Positions 24,431 through 33,601 of a DNA stretch of 64,000 nt are shown one piece after another. Each line of letters opens with the position of its first letter. Within the stretch, counting starts at the first letter, position 1. The position numbers were made by a program, and so were the translations under genes. The notes below the pieces were generated by a model, which searched no databases, had not been told where the DNA came from, and worked only from the letters and a program-made list of their open reading frames with translations. Source of the stretch: CAMLQK01 sp035690865 (lineage in GTDB: Bacteria; Patescibacteriota; Saccharimonadia; Saccharimonadales; UBA4665); NCBI GenBank assembly GCA_035690865.1, contig DASSKE010000005.1, positions 124,001 through 188,000 of the forward strand, read 5' to 3'.

Positions 24431-26146
24431 ATGTCTCCACAGATGCTCAATCTTAACGCTGTAGCAGCCATTCGTGTGTCAACAGAAAAGCAAGGGCGTG
24501 ACGGTGATTCGCCGGAAGCCCAAAAAGAGCAGATAGACCGCTGGGCTGAAGCTCGCGGCATTTCCATAAAGCAATACTTCACATTTCTAGAGTCTGCCTC
24601 AAAAGATCAGCAGCCAGTGCAGCCAGCCATTGATTATTGCAAAGACAAAAAGAACAATGTTCAGTTATTTATCATTAAATCCATCGACCGTTTTACTCGC
24701 GGCGGTTCCGATGTCTACAGTCCTCTTAAGTCTCAACTTGAGCAATGTAATGTAAAGCTAGTTGATATTTATGGCGTGATCAGCGCAGAGGAAGTTAATA
24801 CCCTTGACCACCTAGGCTTTGAGTACAACTGGAGTAAATACTCACCGAGTAAGAAATCCGAGATCCTTGAGGCAGAGCGCGCTAAGGACGAATTGCGCGA
24901 CATTATGAGCCGCATGATTGGAGCCGAGATTAGGTATACCCAACTTGGCTACTGGATGCGCCAGCCACCATATGGATTTGTGAGCGAAAAGATAGAAACA
25001 AAGCATGGTAAGCGCTGTATTTTAAAGCCCCACCCAACAGAAGGTAAATACATCAAGATGATGTATGAGCTCCGAGCTCGTGGCGATCTGCTAGATGAAG
25101 AGATTGTAAAGAAAGTCAATGAGCTGGGTTGCCGTACACGAGTACGTTATGTACGAGACAAGTCTGACCGTACCAAGGTCATCTCAAGAGCTGGTGGGCA
25201 GCCGATGACAGCTAAAGCTATGCAAAAGTATTTGAGTAATCCCATTTATGCGGGAGTAATCAAAGAGCGCTGGACAAACGACGTTGCCATTGAGGCGGCG
25301 TTCAAGGGTCTGGTAGACTTTGATATTTTCAACAGAGCGAACCTAAATAAGAAAGTAATTGTCAAAGATGACGAGGGTATTATTACAATACACACCAAAA
25401 GACCGCCCGAGCACTTGGTCAACAAAGGTAAACGAAATGCAGATTTTGCATATCGCAAATACGTCCTCTGCCCTACTTGCCGAAACCCTTTGAGTGGTAG
25501 TGCCTCGCGTGGAAAGTCCGGCAAACATTACCCCGCATACCATTGCAGTAATCACGGCCATTACTATCGCATACCAAAACAAGAGCTCGAAGATCGGGTT
25601 ACATCTTTTATCAAGCACGTTACTGTGCCTCAGGAGAACATACAGACCATTTTAGACGTTATATCCGCAGAATGGCATATTCGTAATCAAAGTCAGGTCC
25701 AAGAGCTTGAGGACATTGATATGCGCATTAGTGAGCTGCGGAACGATGCTGTTAAAACTATGGATAGAATCCGCGCAGTTACGTCAGCTACAGCAATTAA
25801 GTTTTTGGAGGAAGATATTTTGAGAATAGACCAACAGATCGAAGAGCTACAGCAGCAGCGCACTAAGAAAGCCGAGCAAATGCCCGCCAATTTTGAGCGT
25901 ATCATTGCTCGGGTCAAATATTTTTTGGAACACCTCGACGAACTGCTTGTAAAACAGATTGACCCAGTCAAAAAAGCCAAGCTTTTTGCAGCAATTTTCA
26001 CTCAGCCACCAACATACGATGATTTAAAAATTGGAACACAAAAAACACCCCTTTTTACAGGGGTGAATCAGATCTTCGCGTTAGCAAAGATGGAAAAATC
26101 TCTTATGGTGACCTCACGGAGAATCGAACTCCGATTGCCGGGATGA
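24431..26146 (+). CDS. Large serine recombinase (integrase of the element)
   Basis: 571 residues. Resolvase domain with IRVST (catalytic Ser17) and a DRFTRGG motif; a recombinase domain with PPYGFV and NPIYAGVI; a zinc-ribbon with CPTC and a later HC; then a coiled coil (about 420-485). Serine recombinases with this layout integrate and excise elements. The final codons (from about 26106) are antisense to tRNA-Glu, giving the tail TSRRIELRLPG. An intrinsic terminator on the other strand (26040-26065) also lies in the coding sequence. Thus the junction with the chromosome falls in or near the 3-prime end of this gene. Confidence 0.9.
   Translation: MSPQMLNLNAVAAIRVSTEKQGRDGDSPEAQKEQIDRWAEARGISIKQYFTFLESASKDQQPVQPAIDYCKDKKNNVQLFIIKSIDRFTRGGSDVYSPLKSQLEQCNVKLVDIYGVISAEEVNTLDHLGFEYNWSKYSPSKKSEILEAERAKDELRDIMSRMIGAEIRYTQLGYWMRQPPYGFVSEKIETKHGKRCILKPHPTEGKYIKMMYELRARGDLLDEEIVKKVNELGCRTRVRYVRDKSDRTKVISRAGGQPMTAKAMQKYLSNPIYAGVIKERWTNDVAIEAAFKGLVDFDIFNRANLNKKVIVKDDEGIITIHTKRPPEHLVNKGKRNADFAYRKYVLCPTCRNPLSGSASRGKSGKHYPAYHCSNHGHYYRIPKQELEDRVTSFIKHVTVPQENIQTILDVISAEWHIRNQSQVQELEDIDMRISELRNDAVKTMDRIRAVTSATAIKFLEEDILRIDQQIEELQQQRTKKAEQMPANFERIIARVKYFLEHLDELLVKQIDPVKKAKLFAAIFTQPPTYDDLKIGTQKTPLFTGVNQIFALAKMEKSLMVTSRRIELRLPG
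26040..26065 (-). terminator. Intrinsic terminator for tRNA-Glu inside the recombinase coding region
   Basis: Minus strand CACCCC-N8-GGGGTG followed by six T. It lies 40 bases downstream of the tRNA 3-prime end and in frame within the recombinase gene on the opposite strand. Confidence 0.75.
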
Positions 26147-26180
26147 AAACCCGGTGTCCTGACCGTTAGACGATGAGGCC
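26106..26180 (-). tRNA. tRNA-Glu (anticodon UUC), with encoded CCA
   Basis: Acceptor stem GGCCTCA pairs with TGAGGTC (one G-U), anticodon loop TTTTCAT gives UUC, T-arm CGGAG-TTCGATT-CTCCG is standard, discriminator A and CCA are encoded. It marks the right boundary of the integrated element. Confidence 0.95.
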
Positions 26181-26183
26181 GTA

Positions 26184-26219
26184 CGGAGAGAATCTCTATT
26201 TTCATAAAAATTCTCTCCG
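26184..26219. repeat. 10-bp perfect inverted repeat next to tRNA-Glu
   Basis: CGGAGAGAAT and ATTCTCTCCG with a 16-base loop, beginning four bases outside the tRNA 5-prime end. It could be part of the tRNA leader, or an integrase-binding arm. The rest of 26220-26363 shows no further clear feature. Confidence 0.5.
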
Positions 26220-26363
26220 AGCATTTGATCCATATGCCAAGCATATAAGACCAAGCTGTTTGGCAACTCGCTTATTCTAACACATATAGGCGAAAAAATA
26301 AATCCCTTTCGTCGGACAAAAACCTGCATTGTAAGGAGGGCAAAAGTCACATACACTAATCTA

Positions 26364-27314
26364 ATGTCTGAGTCTTCTTCTCTTGAGGTGCTGCTGCGCC
26401 ATAAAATGGCCCTGCGGAAGGGCGAGATTGCCCGTATCGAAGGCAGTGCCCAGGTCATCGAAGAGCTTAAAACCGCGGCCGATCCAATAACTCTCCTGAA
26501 CGAAACTGAGCAAACGTACCGCTATTACGTCGCGCAAGAGCTGGGCGACAACGCCCAAAATACACTGGCGGTGTATGGCGAAAGAGCGCTCGCATGGACA
26601 CATCTTAACTATAGCGACAAAGACTCCCCAAGTTACAAGGCCGCCATAGACCAAACGAGCTATGGCGCGTCACGGCTGCAATGTGCCACCTCTTGGGCTT
26701 GGATACGCAACCGCGGTAATCTGCCTTTTGCCGAAGCACAATACAATCTTATGGCGGGGTTTGAGGCCGCTGTGCAAGCGGTGCCTATTCAAGAAATTGT
26801 AGCCAACACGCTGCAGCCTGGCGTGCGATGCTCGCCGCAAAAACTAGGTGCCTACTCACTCCGCAGCCTCGAAATAGACAGGTCAGATGGATTTGTGTGG
26901 GGCGCACCGCATCCGTTTGCAAATGATATTTACCTGGACGCGCCGCTTGGCTTTGCTCTTTATTATAGAGATGTGCCCCAGATTGTAGGTGGCGTCAGCC
27001 TCTCATATCCTACCGAATTGATGCTGTATCAAATGCAGCGTTTGAGCGTAGACCATAGCCAATCGGGGCGCGGCTGGCCGCGGCTCAACTGGCAGGCTAC
27101 ACTTGTACAAACGGCCGAACATATCGCCATCCAAAATGGCCTTGCGTTTACCGGCATACAACACAGCAAACGCAATCGCTGGGCTCGTCGCCACAAAAAG
27201 CATTTTACGCCCAAGATTGCTCGCAAACTTTACGACGATACAGCACGGAGTCAAGGCTATTGGCTTGGCAAAGACGGTGACTGGCACTTACAGATGCCTA
27301 CACCAGATTGTTAG
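26364..27314 (+). CDS. Conserved-type protein of unknown function
   Basis: 316 residues, soluble. The N-terminus is a charged helix; the middle (about residues 150-230) alternates strands, with LGFALYYRDVPQIVGGVSLSY, here cut as LGFALYYRDVP and QIVGGVSLSY, like an acetyltransferase core (GNAT-like), and a Trp/Arg-rich end. Not firmly recognised. A TACACT box six bases before the ATG suggests a leaderless message. First gene of the GC-richer chromosomal part; overlaps the helicase tail-to-tail by four bases. Confidence 0.55.
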   Translation: MSESSSLEVLLRHKMALRKGEIARIEGSAQVIEELKTAADPITLLNETEQTYRYYVAQELGDNAQNTLAVYGERALAWTHLNYSDKDSPSYKAAIDQTSYGASRLQCATSWAWIRNRGNLPFAEAQYNLMAGFEAAVQAVPIQEIVANTLQPGVRCSPQKLGAYSLRSLEIDRSDGFVWGAPHPFANDIYLDAPLGFALYYRDVPQIVGGVSLSYPTELMLYQMQRLSVDHSQSGRGWPRLNWQATLVQTAEHIAIQNGLAFTGIQHSKRNRWARRHKKHFTPKIARKLYDDTARSQGYWLGKDGDWHLQMPTPDC

Positions 27315-30300
27315 CCACTTTTGCCGCGCGCCCGTCGGGCAGCAGCTCTTTGAGCCTCGGAGCGAGCCAAGCGCTCATCTTCCATAGCTCGTCTGATAAT
27401 ACGTTCGGCAAGAGATTTACTGTAGATAATGTCAGTTTTATGGCCTTTATGCGGCTCCCGGCCCACAAGCATATCCTCTCTAACTTCCGAAAAGGTAGGG
27501 ATACTGACATACTTACGATCAATGCCCTTTGAGGTCACCCGGCCCACAACGTGATTATGGCTTCGCCAGCCCGCCGAAAAGCTTAGCTGAGGCGCTGCCA
27601 TAACTGCCCTAAACGCGGGGACGAGCGCCTTAAAATGCACAATTGGTATCTTGCGGCGACGCGACATCCGCATCAATTCAGGGTTTTCTCGCACAGGATA
27701 GCTCTGGCAAAACGCATCAATAACACTCTGAAAACTGTGCATGGCCAAAGCCGCTTCGTCCATGCTGTGCCAGCTATCCTGTTCATACCACGGCATAAGC
27801 GTTGCTTGCAGCAAACGGGCATATAGCTGATCGGCCCGCGCCATGTCTTCGTCATCCGAAAATTCAAAAAGGTCACTACGAAGACGCTCAAAATTAAGAT
27901 TGCTAAAGGCTGTCCGGAGCGGAAGCCGGCCGGCAGCAGCACGCACCGCGTCCCACCTGACATACGTAGTAATGGTGCGGTTGCCGGTAAAGCGCCCTTT
28001 GTGCTCGTATTCGGGTGCGCTTACTTGCACAAGCTCGGCAAAGATTCTGCTGCGTGGCGCGTCAAACAAAGCCGTCAGCGCCGGCCGGGCAACAAGATAA
28101 TTCGGAAGGGGCACCAGTTTTTCGCGTTCGATTATCACCTCGGCATGCTCGTTGGCAATGTATCGTCCGAGCCTGCTAACCCCTTGCCCCGAAGCGCGGC
28201 GGTACACCACAGCACTCTCTTCTTCTGGCTCCAGCGACGATTCAATAACAGATACGGTGTTGCCGGTTCGCTTAGCAATCTCTTTAAGGCTTGTGAGGCC
28301 GCTGCGCTCATCCCGAACAGCATGCAGCGCCAGCATTTCTTCAGCTTGGCTGTGGGTTAAAAAGTAGCCGTAGCCTTGCATTTCGGACTCTTCGGCAAAG
28401 CGCATAATGCGAGGCGTAACCGAAAAATGGCGCATATATTCATGGGCAAACATGCGGCCGACCTCGTCAATAATAGCGTCAAGGTGAACATCTTTGTCAA
28501 TTTCGGCATAGGGCAGCTCATACAGCGCTTCAACTAACTGGTTCACCGCTTCGTCGGAAAGACATTTTTGCTGCGCCAATTGTTCGATAAGTTTATCTTC
28601 GCGCTGGATGTTGTTGCTGTCGCATATATGCTGAATGAGCCACTCCGGAATATCAAGCATCTCAGACACTTCGCTAAAGGTTTGAAACGTATCGCCACAA
28701 ACTTCCATAGGCGGATTTTGGTCCAGGTACTCCACAGCCTCAGGCCCGTACCAAAACGCGCGTTTTACGCCCGGTCGCCCCGGTTTCTTCCGGTAATACA
28801 CTCCGGCCTCGTCGAGCACCTTACGGATATATTCTTCGGTGGAGTTATAACGCCGCATTACCCCCACGCCGTTCAAGTATCCTTCGGGCATGGCTTCGTC
28901 TTTTGCTCCGGCAGTGTTCCCCACAAAATAGGAACGGATCTCCTGGGGCGTCATAGGCGGAAGGGCCGAAAGCTCTATTTGTGTATCGGTCGCTTCCTGT
29001 ACACGCTGCCGCCCGGTCTGGGGAGTAAGGCGAGCCTCCTCCGGATTGGTTCCTATCAACATGCCTTGACGATAGTTTTCTATGCCAAAGAGCATTGCGA
29101 GTGTTACCATTTGCCTCTCGGGAGATACATGCGGCCAGATTTCGGCCAGAATAGTTTCTTTGTCGGTAGGGCGCATCGCCCGGCCCACCCTTTGCATGTA
29201 AGCGGTCTCAGAAAATGCCGGGCCGCACAATACCAGCGTGTCGGCCTCCACATTAGAACCCACGCTAATCATATTAACGGTGACAATGCCCTGAAGGCGC
29301 TTTTTGCGAAAATGCTGCACTGTTTCTTGCGCTGCCGCACCCATAATACTACGGGCCGCACCCACTACCTCCCGTCCCATTTGGCGGTTAATTTCGTTAG
29401 CAATGCGGTCGGTAGCATGGTCTTCTCGTGCTTCGCGTTGCCGCGGTGCGTACACCACCACTCGCCGCCCCTGTCGCAACCATTGCACAGCGAGCGTGGC
29501 AGCGGACTGCTCCATACCCAACTCGCCTTCGGGCGCCCGATATGTCAACAATCTGGCACTGTTTAAAATGCCCAGCTCGGTGAACTTGCGCAAACTACCA
29601 ACCTCCACATGGGGGAAGTGCCGCCGGATATCACGCATTTGACTCCGCGCTGGTGTGGCCGTTAGACCAACAAGCGCTCCGCTCATTTCTTTAAGAGCAG
29701 TCATATTTTTAGGTGAGGTACCGTGGTGCACTTCGTCAAACAGAATAACCCCGGTCCGCCCCAATCTCGTGCCACTTTCTAGAACGTTGCGAAGTGACGC
29801 TTCGGTAATAATTGTTACAGGCTGGATATTCTTTTCTTGGCCGTAATAGAGGCCAACCGGAACATCCATGCCTATGATTTTGCGAAATATGTTGGACTCG
29901 TCTTCTTCGCCATATTCGTATAGCCGGTCAATAGACGGTACCACTACCAGCCCTTGCACCGGCGCCGAGTCTTGTGGGTGCAAGCGGCGTCCTACCCCCG
30001 CAGCTGCCATAGCGTGAGCACCAACCCAGGTTTTGCCAAAACCGCAGGGAGCGACTACAACGACCCCTGTTTGCAGCGCTTCTTCCACGGGCGGAAGTTT
30101 AGGGTTGCCCGCCTGAACACGCACCATCTGAAGATCATCCAAGATAGTTTTTGTAGTAGCATATTGATATTCGGCCCGCGCTTGCAGCCCCTGGCTCTCG
30201 TAAACTTCGCATTGCAAGCGGTGTGATGCCTCGGCCATGTTATGCGCCATGCCCACGTAATTGCGCAAAAGCTGGAGCGCCGGATGGCCGATGTGCTGTT

Positions 30301-30511
30301 GGATGGCGGCTACATCAGCCTGGCCAGGCAATGTATCCGGGCGGCATACAGCCGGAAACTCCTGAGCCAGATATTTCTGGGCAAAGATTTGAACCGGTAA
30401 AAGGCGATGAGGCGGCCGTAAAGCTTCGGGTTGGTAAAGTGCCGGGTTAAATGGTGTTTCTAGCACGGCCTCAGCCCACGTCTCCAACCCAAATCCCGGC
30501 CTCTGGTCCAC
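27311..30511 (-). CDS. DEAH-type superfamily 2 helicase with long C-terminal extension
   Basis: About 1066 residues. Walker A APCGFGKT, DEVHHG (motif II), GLTATP (motif III), and QRVGRAMRP (motif VI) define an XPB/RadD-like SF2 helicase in the first half. The second half (over 500 residues) has winged-helix-like stretches and is unassigned. GTG 30511 is chosen: it has a GGGGGTGG ribosome site, while the longer frame (to 30568) would start inside a promoter whose TATAAT is at 30539-30544. Probably acts in repair or in nucleic-acid surveillance. Confidence 0.78.
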   Translation of the reverse strand: MDQRPGFGLETWAEAVLETPFNPALYQPEALRPPHRLLPVQIFAQKYLAQEFPAVCRPDTLPGQADVAAIQQHIGHPALQLLRNYVGMAHNMAEASHRLQCEVYESQGLQARAEYQYATTKTILDDLQMVRVQAGNPKLPPVEEALQTGVVVVAPCGFGKTWVGAHAMAAAGVGRRLHPQDSAPVQGLVVVPSIDRLYEYGEEDESNIFRKIIGMDVPVGLYYGQEKNIQPVTIITEASLRNVLESGTRLGRTGVILFDEVHHGTSPKNMTALKEMSGALVGLTATPARSQMRDIRRHFPHVEVGSLRKFTELGILNSARLLTYRAPEGELGMEQSAATLAVQWLRQGRRVVVYAPRQREAREDHATDRIANEINRQMGREVVGAARSIMGAAAQETVQHFRKKRLQGIVTVNMISVGSNVEADTLVLCGPAFSETAYMQRVGRAMRPTDKETILAEIWPHVSPERQMVTLAMLFGIENYRQGMLIGTNPEEARLTPQTGRQRVQEATDTQIELSALPPMTPQEIRSYFVGNTAGAKDEAMPEGYLNGVGVMRRYNSTEEYIRKVLDEAGVYYRKKPGRPGVKRAFWYGPEAVEYLDQNPPMEVCGDTFQTFSEVSEMLDIPEWLIQHICDSNNIQREDKLIEQLAQQKCLSDEAVNQLVEALYELPYAEIDKDVHLDAIIDEVGRMFAHEYMRHFSVTPRIMRFAEESEMQGYGYFLTHSQAEEMLALHAVRDERSGLTSLKEIAKRTGNTVSVIESSLEPEEESAVVYRRASGQGVSRLGRYIANEHAEVIIEREKLVPLPNYLVARPALTALFDAPRSRIFAELVQVSAPEYEHKGRFTGNRTITTYVRWDAVRAAAGRLPLRTAFSNLNFERLRSDLFEFSDDEDMARADQLYARLLQATLMPWYEQDSWHSMDEAALAMHSFQSVIDAFCQSYPVRENPELMRMSRRRKIPIVHFKALVPAFRAVMAAPQLSFSAGWRSHNHVVGRVTSKGIDRKYVSIPTFSEVREDMLVGREPHKGHKTDIIYSKSLAERIIRRAMEDERLARSEAQRAAARRARGKSG

Positions 30512-30538
30512 GTAGCCACCCCCTGTTATCTTACCTGC

Positions 30539-30568
30539 ATTATACAGATACCTCTGCGTATCAGCCAA
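30539..30568 (-). promoter_or_regulatory. Promoter of the helicase gene
   Basis: TTGGCT, 18 bases, TATAAT on the minus strand. It sits inside the longest possible helicase frame and so decides for the downstream GTG start. Confidence 0.6.
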
Positions 30569-30574
30569 AAATAC

Positions 30575-30608
30575 AAAAAAAGAAATCCCCTTCGGATGAT
30601 GGGGATTT
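30575..30608 (-). terminator. Intrinsic terminator after the histidine kinase gene
   Basis: Minus strand AAATCCCC-N10-GGGGATTT followed by CTTTTTTT. It separates the kinase gene from the helicase promoter. The stretch 30609-30753 shows nothing else. Confidence 0.85.
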
Positions 30609-30753
30609 GATTTAGGAGCGGTCAGTCATGCTCGTTACGACCAACTGTACCATATAGTTGAAGATGGTGCCAGCACTTATCCACACCTTTTTGCATGCAC
30701 GCTGCTATAAGTCTTACAGTTACGCTTTATTATAGCATTCTGGGCGTCTTTTG

Positions 30754-32970
30754 TCAACGCTCGTTCTTATCCTGTGCTTGTTGTGTTAGGTGTTCTTTAC
30801 TAAAGAGAAAGCCAAAGGTGCTTCCCTTGTTTTCGCGGCTTCGAAACACCACCGAACCGCCCTGCGCAACAATAACTTTTTTGGCCATAAATAGACCTAA
30901 ACCAGTACCATCCGGACGTGCCCGCTTAGCATTTGGCGCACGATAGAATTTAGAAAACAAGTGATGCTGTTCGTTTTTGGGCACACCAATGCCCGTATCA
31001 GTCACCGTGAATTCAATTGCCTGCGGTCGCTCCACCAGCGAAACTTTAATACTACCGCCACTTGGCGTGTAATATATTGCGTTGTCAATAAAGTTCATAA
31101 TAACCTGGCGCATCTTTGTTTCGTCAAGCAAGTAGGTAGGGAAATGCTCCGGCTTGGAATAGATAAGCTCCAACTCCCGCCCGGCAGCCGTTTCGGACAG
31201 CTGCTTAACTTCGTCCTGCACTACAGCCGCCAGATTGACTGGTGTTGTTTCGATAATAAATTTACCCGTTCGCAGCCGAGAAACGTTAAGCAGGTCAGAA
31301 ATAAGGTACACCATGCGCTGCGAGCTTATAAACGCCTGCGTTAAAAGCTTGCGCTGCATCGAGCTGATCTTTCCAGCATCACCTTCAATTACCATGCTCA
31401 CGTAACCTTTAATACTAGTGAGCGGTGTCCGCAACTGGTGCGAAGCCATACTAATAAAATCGTCTTTAGTAGCATCAAGCTGGCGCAGTTTGTTGTTACT
31501 GGCACGTAGTTTGCGCGTTGCATCTTCTACTTTTTGTTGCAGTGTTTCGTTAAAGCGCGAGATCTCTTCAAAGCGCAGCGCGTTTTGGATCGCCACCGAA
31601 AGCGCCGTTCCCGCCAGGCTCAACATCTGAATGTCTTGCTGCTGAAATGCCATGCCGTTTTGCTTACTGCCAAACACCATAAAGCCCATAAGAGTGTCTT
31701 TAGTGTAAAGCGGGATAACCACCTCGATACCATGCTTGCGCAGAAGAGGCGCTGGCGGCATAAGCCCCAGTACCTCGGTAATCACCGGTTGCCGCGGCGA
31801 CAACAAAGGCTGCAATTGCTGATACAACTGTTCGCTAGGTAATGATACATGCATAAACTCCGCCGAACGGCGCACTTTGCCACCCTCTACTAAAATAAAG
31901 TTGCAAAAAGTACTTTTGACTGTTTGCGTTAAGAGGCCCGAGGCGTTCTTCATAAGCTCATTTACTTCAATAGTGTTGGTTGTAACGTCGCTGAGGCGGT
32001 TAAGAACATCTTGCACTTCATATGAGTCCCTAAAGAAAATACGCTTTGTGGTGCGGTTAAAACTGCGTTGCAAATACTGGAACGTCATAGCCACAAACAA
32101 AGCAACGCCGGAGCTAACCATAAGCTGCGGAATGCTCACGCCATTACCGTTATCAAGCAAAATGTAGCCCGCCAAAAAGACCGCGCCAATATACAGCGCC
32201 GTTACCGTTGCCAATAAGAGGGCATACATGAGGCTGCGGATAATTGCCACGCGCAAATCAAACAGTTTACGCATGGTTATCGCCAAGTAGATACAAAACG
32301 CCACAAAGAAAATGCCCAAGTAACCCAGCACATTTAGCACGCCAATAACCGACCTGCTCTCTATAAATACCGGAAAGACGAGGTTGGTGAGGACGTTAGT
32401 TATTGTAGCACCGGCAAAACCGAGCAAGATAAAGCTCAAGCGGCGGCGATCGCTATGCGAAGAATTTTTGTAAGCAGTCATGAGCAGCACAATGCCGAGC
32501 GTTGGCGTGGCTACGACGGGAATGCTGTAAGGAATCATCCCCCAATGTAGCTCCAGAACAAGCGACGCTTCCCGAGTAATGGGGGTAAAGACCTGGCCAA
32601 AAAGCGCGAGCGCAGCGGCCAGCGCCGTACTGCCAAAAAGTACCACCTGCATCCGGGCGCTCGTAACCACATCGAGCATGCGCTGCACGCGCTTACCTGG
32701 ATTGTAGATAATATAGGTTGTAAACCGCAAAAAACTATAGCCGATAAAGGGTGCGAGCACAAAGTCAAAAGTAGCAAAAAGCGCAGTGGTCTTTGGGGAG
32801 AAGATGGTGTTGCTGTCTATATAGTTACAAACGGCCCACACACCCAAAAAAACCGCGAACAGCAAGAACCATTTGTTCTCCAGCCGCTCCGAGTTGCGCA
32901 ACCATGCTGCCACACCCGCTAAGATAATGGCGCTAACCCCCAGTAGAACAATCGCGAGCAGAACTAACAT
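30754..32970 (-). CDS. Membrane sensor histidine kinase (7TM, GAF, HisKA, HATPase)
   Basis: 738 residues. About eight membrane helices fill the first 320 residues (histidine-kinase N-terminal 7TM type), then a GAF-like domain (about 335-475), a coiled coil, HisKA with SHQLRTPL (phospho-His511), and an ATPase domain with DNAIYYTP, DTGIGVP and GTGLGLFMAKK. It would sense a membrane or small-molecule signal and phosphorylate a receiver. Two receiver-only regulators at 35267 and 35721 are plausible partners. A TACAAT box seven bases before the ATG suggests a leaderless message. Confidence 0.9.
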   Translation of the reverse strand: MLVLLAIVLLGVSAIILAGVAAWLRNSERLENKWFLLFAVFLGVWAVCNYIDSNTIFSPKTTALFATFDFVLAPFIGYSFLRFTTYIIYNPGKRVQRMLDVVTSARMQVVLFGSTALAAALALFGQVFTPITREASLVLELHWGMIPYSIPVVATPTLGIVLLMTAYKNSSHSDRRRLSFILLGFAGATITNVLTNLVFPVFIESRSVIGVLNVLGYLGIFFVAFCIYLAITMRKLFDLRVAIIRSLMYALLLATVTALYIGAVFLAGYILLDNGNGVSIPQLMVSSGVALFVAMTFQYLQRSFNRTTKRIFFRDSYEVQDVLNRLSDVTTNTIEVNELMKNASGLLTQTVKSTFCNFILVEGGKVRRSAEFMHVSLPSEQLYQQLQPLLSPRQPVITEVLGLMPPAPLLRKHGIEVVIPLYTKDTLMGFMVFGSKQNGMAFQQQDIQMLSLAGTALSVAIQNALRFEEISRFNETLQQKVEDATRKLRASNNKLRQLDATKDDFISMASHQLRTPLTSIKGYVSMVIEGDAGKISSMQRKLLTQAFISSQRMVYLISDLLNVSRLRTGKFIIETTPVNLAAVVQDEVKQLSETAAGRELELIYSKPEHFPTYLLDETKMRQVIMNFIDNAIYYTPSGGSIKVSLVERPQAIEFTVTDTGIGVPKNEQHHLFSKFYRAPNAKRARPDGTGLGLFMAKKVIVAQGGSVVFRSRENKGSTFGFLFSKEHLTQQAQDKNER

Positions 32971-33015
32971 AATCTCTATTGTACGGCTGACGTTTACCTT
33001 TTTACAACCACGACT

Positions 33016-33594
33016 CTAGCTTACGGTAGCCGTCAACACCGTAGGCACACTGTAGAAAATGTTTTCGATGTTCTGCAACTGTACCGCATACGGGCTATGG
33101 GCAATAAGCTCTGCAGCCCGCCGTTCCACGTCCCTATAGTGCTCCGGCAGAATGTTGACAAGCTTTTGTGCCGACACAAAGTCCTTTGCACTTTCTGCGG
33201 CATATATCGGCGCTTTCAGTACGCCAAGACGCACCAAATACCACGCCGCTGCCAATAATGAGCACGGCAATTTACTGTGTGTATCAATATATTTCTGGTA
33301 ACTCCGCTGTAGGTGAGGCTTTGTGACGCTTGCCAGCAGTTGTCGGCCTGCTGCCACCATATCAGCCTCGTAGGCATAAAAATCCGGCACCACGGCTTGT
33401 TGCTCCAAAAAATGCAGTATTTCATCAATTGTCAGTATATGGCGCTTCGGATTATAGTTGTCCACCAAAATAATAGTAGACGCCTCGGGAGCCTGCCGTT
33501 GCATGCGTCTCAAATGAGGAATACTAGCCGTGTGCTCATTGCCAATAGCTTCATCGGTATAAATGTGAAAGAACTCAATGTTTTGCCCACTCAT
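33016..33594 (-). CDS. Protein of unknown function
   Basis: 192 residues, soluble, helix-rich. TIILVDNYNPKRHILTIDEILHFL, seen here as TIILVDNYNP and TIDEILHFL, suggests a Rossmann-like start; no catalytic motif is recognised. It lies between the kinase (45 bases away) and the GNAT-like protein (8 bases from its stop) on the same strand, so it is likely co-transcribed with them. Confidence 0.55.
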   Translation of the reverse strand: MSGQNIEFFHIYTDEAIGNEHTASIPHLRRMQRQAPEASTIILVDNYNPKRHILTIDEILHFLEQQAVVPDFYAYEADMVAAGRQLLASVTKPHLQRSYQKYIDTHSKLPCSLLAAAWYLVRLGVLKAPIYAAESAKDFVSAQKLVNILPEHYRDVERRAAELIAHSPYAVQLQNIENIFYSVPTVLTATVS

Positions 33595-33601
33595 GTAGTG
33601 T

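Larger units (their letters stand above)
1..26146. mobile_element. Integrative, probably conjugative element (right part; left end outside window)
   Basis: The stretch carries element hallmarks together: a VirB4/VirD4-type transfer locus, a replication-relaxation protein, DUF2958, a serine recombinase next to a tRNA, a Y-family polymerase and accessory enzymes. Base composition is visibly more AT-rich than after 26.3 kb. The right boundary is placed in the tRNA-Glu gene, because the recombinase frame ends inside its antisense strand. No relaxase is visible; it may lie left of the window or be of an unrecognised type. The left attachment site cannot be seen, so length and exact ends are unknown. 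Conjugative ability is inferred from gene content. Confidence 0.75.

Noticed and set aside
26106..26146. Recombinase tail as a conserved functional peptide
   Set aside because: It is simply the antisense of tRNA-Glu and so appears wherever a frame runs into that tRNA.
28568..29566. 332-residue plus-strand frame
   Set aside because: Antisense to the helicase motor domains and His/Arg-rich, typical of a shadow of GC-rich coding sequence.
30512..30568. N-terminal extension of the helicase from TTG 30568
   Set aside because: It would translate through a TATAAT promoter and has no ribosome site; GTG 30511 has one.
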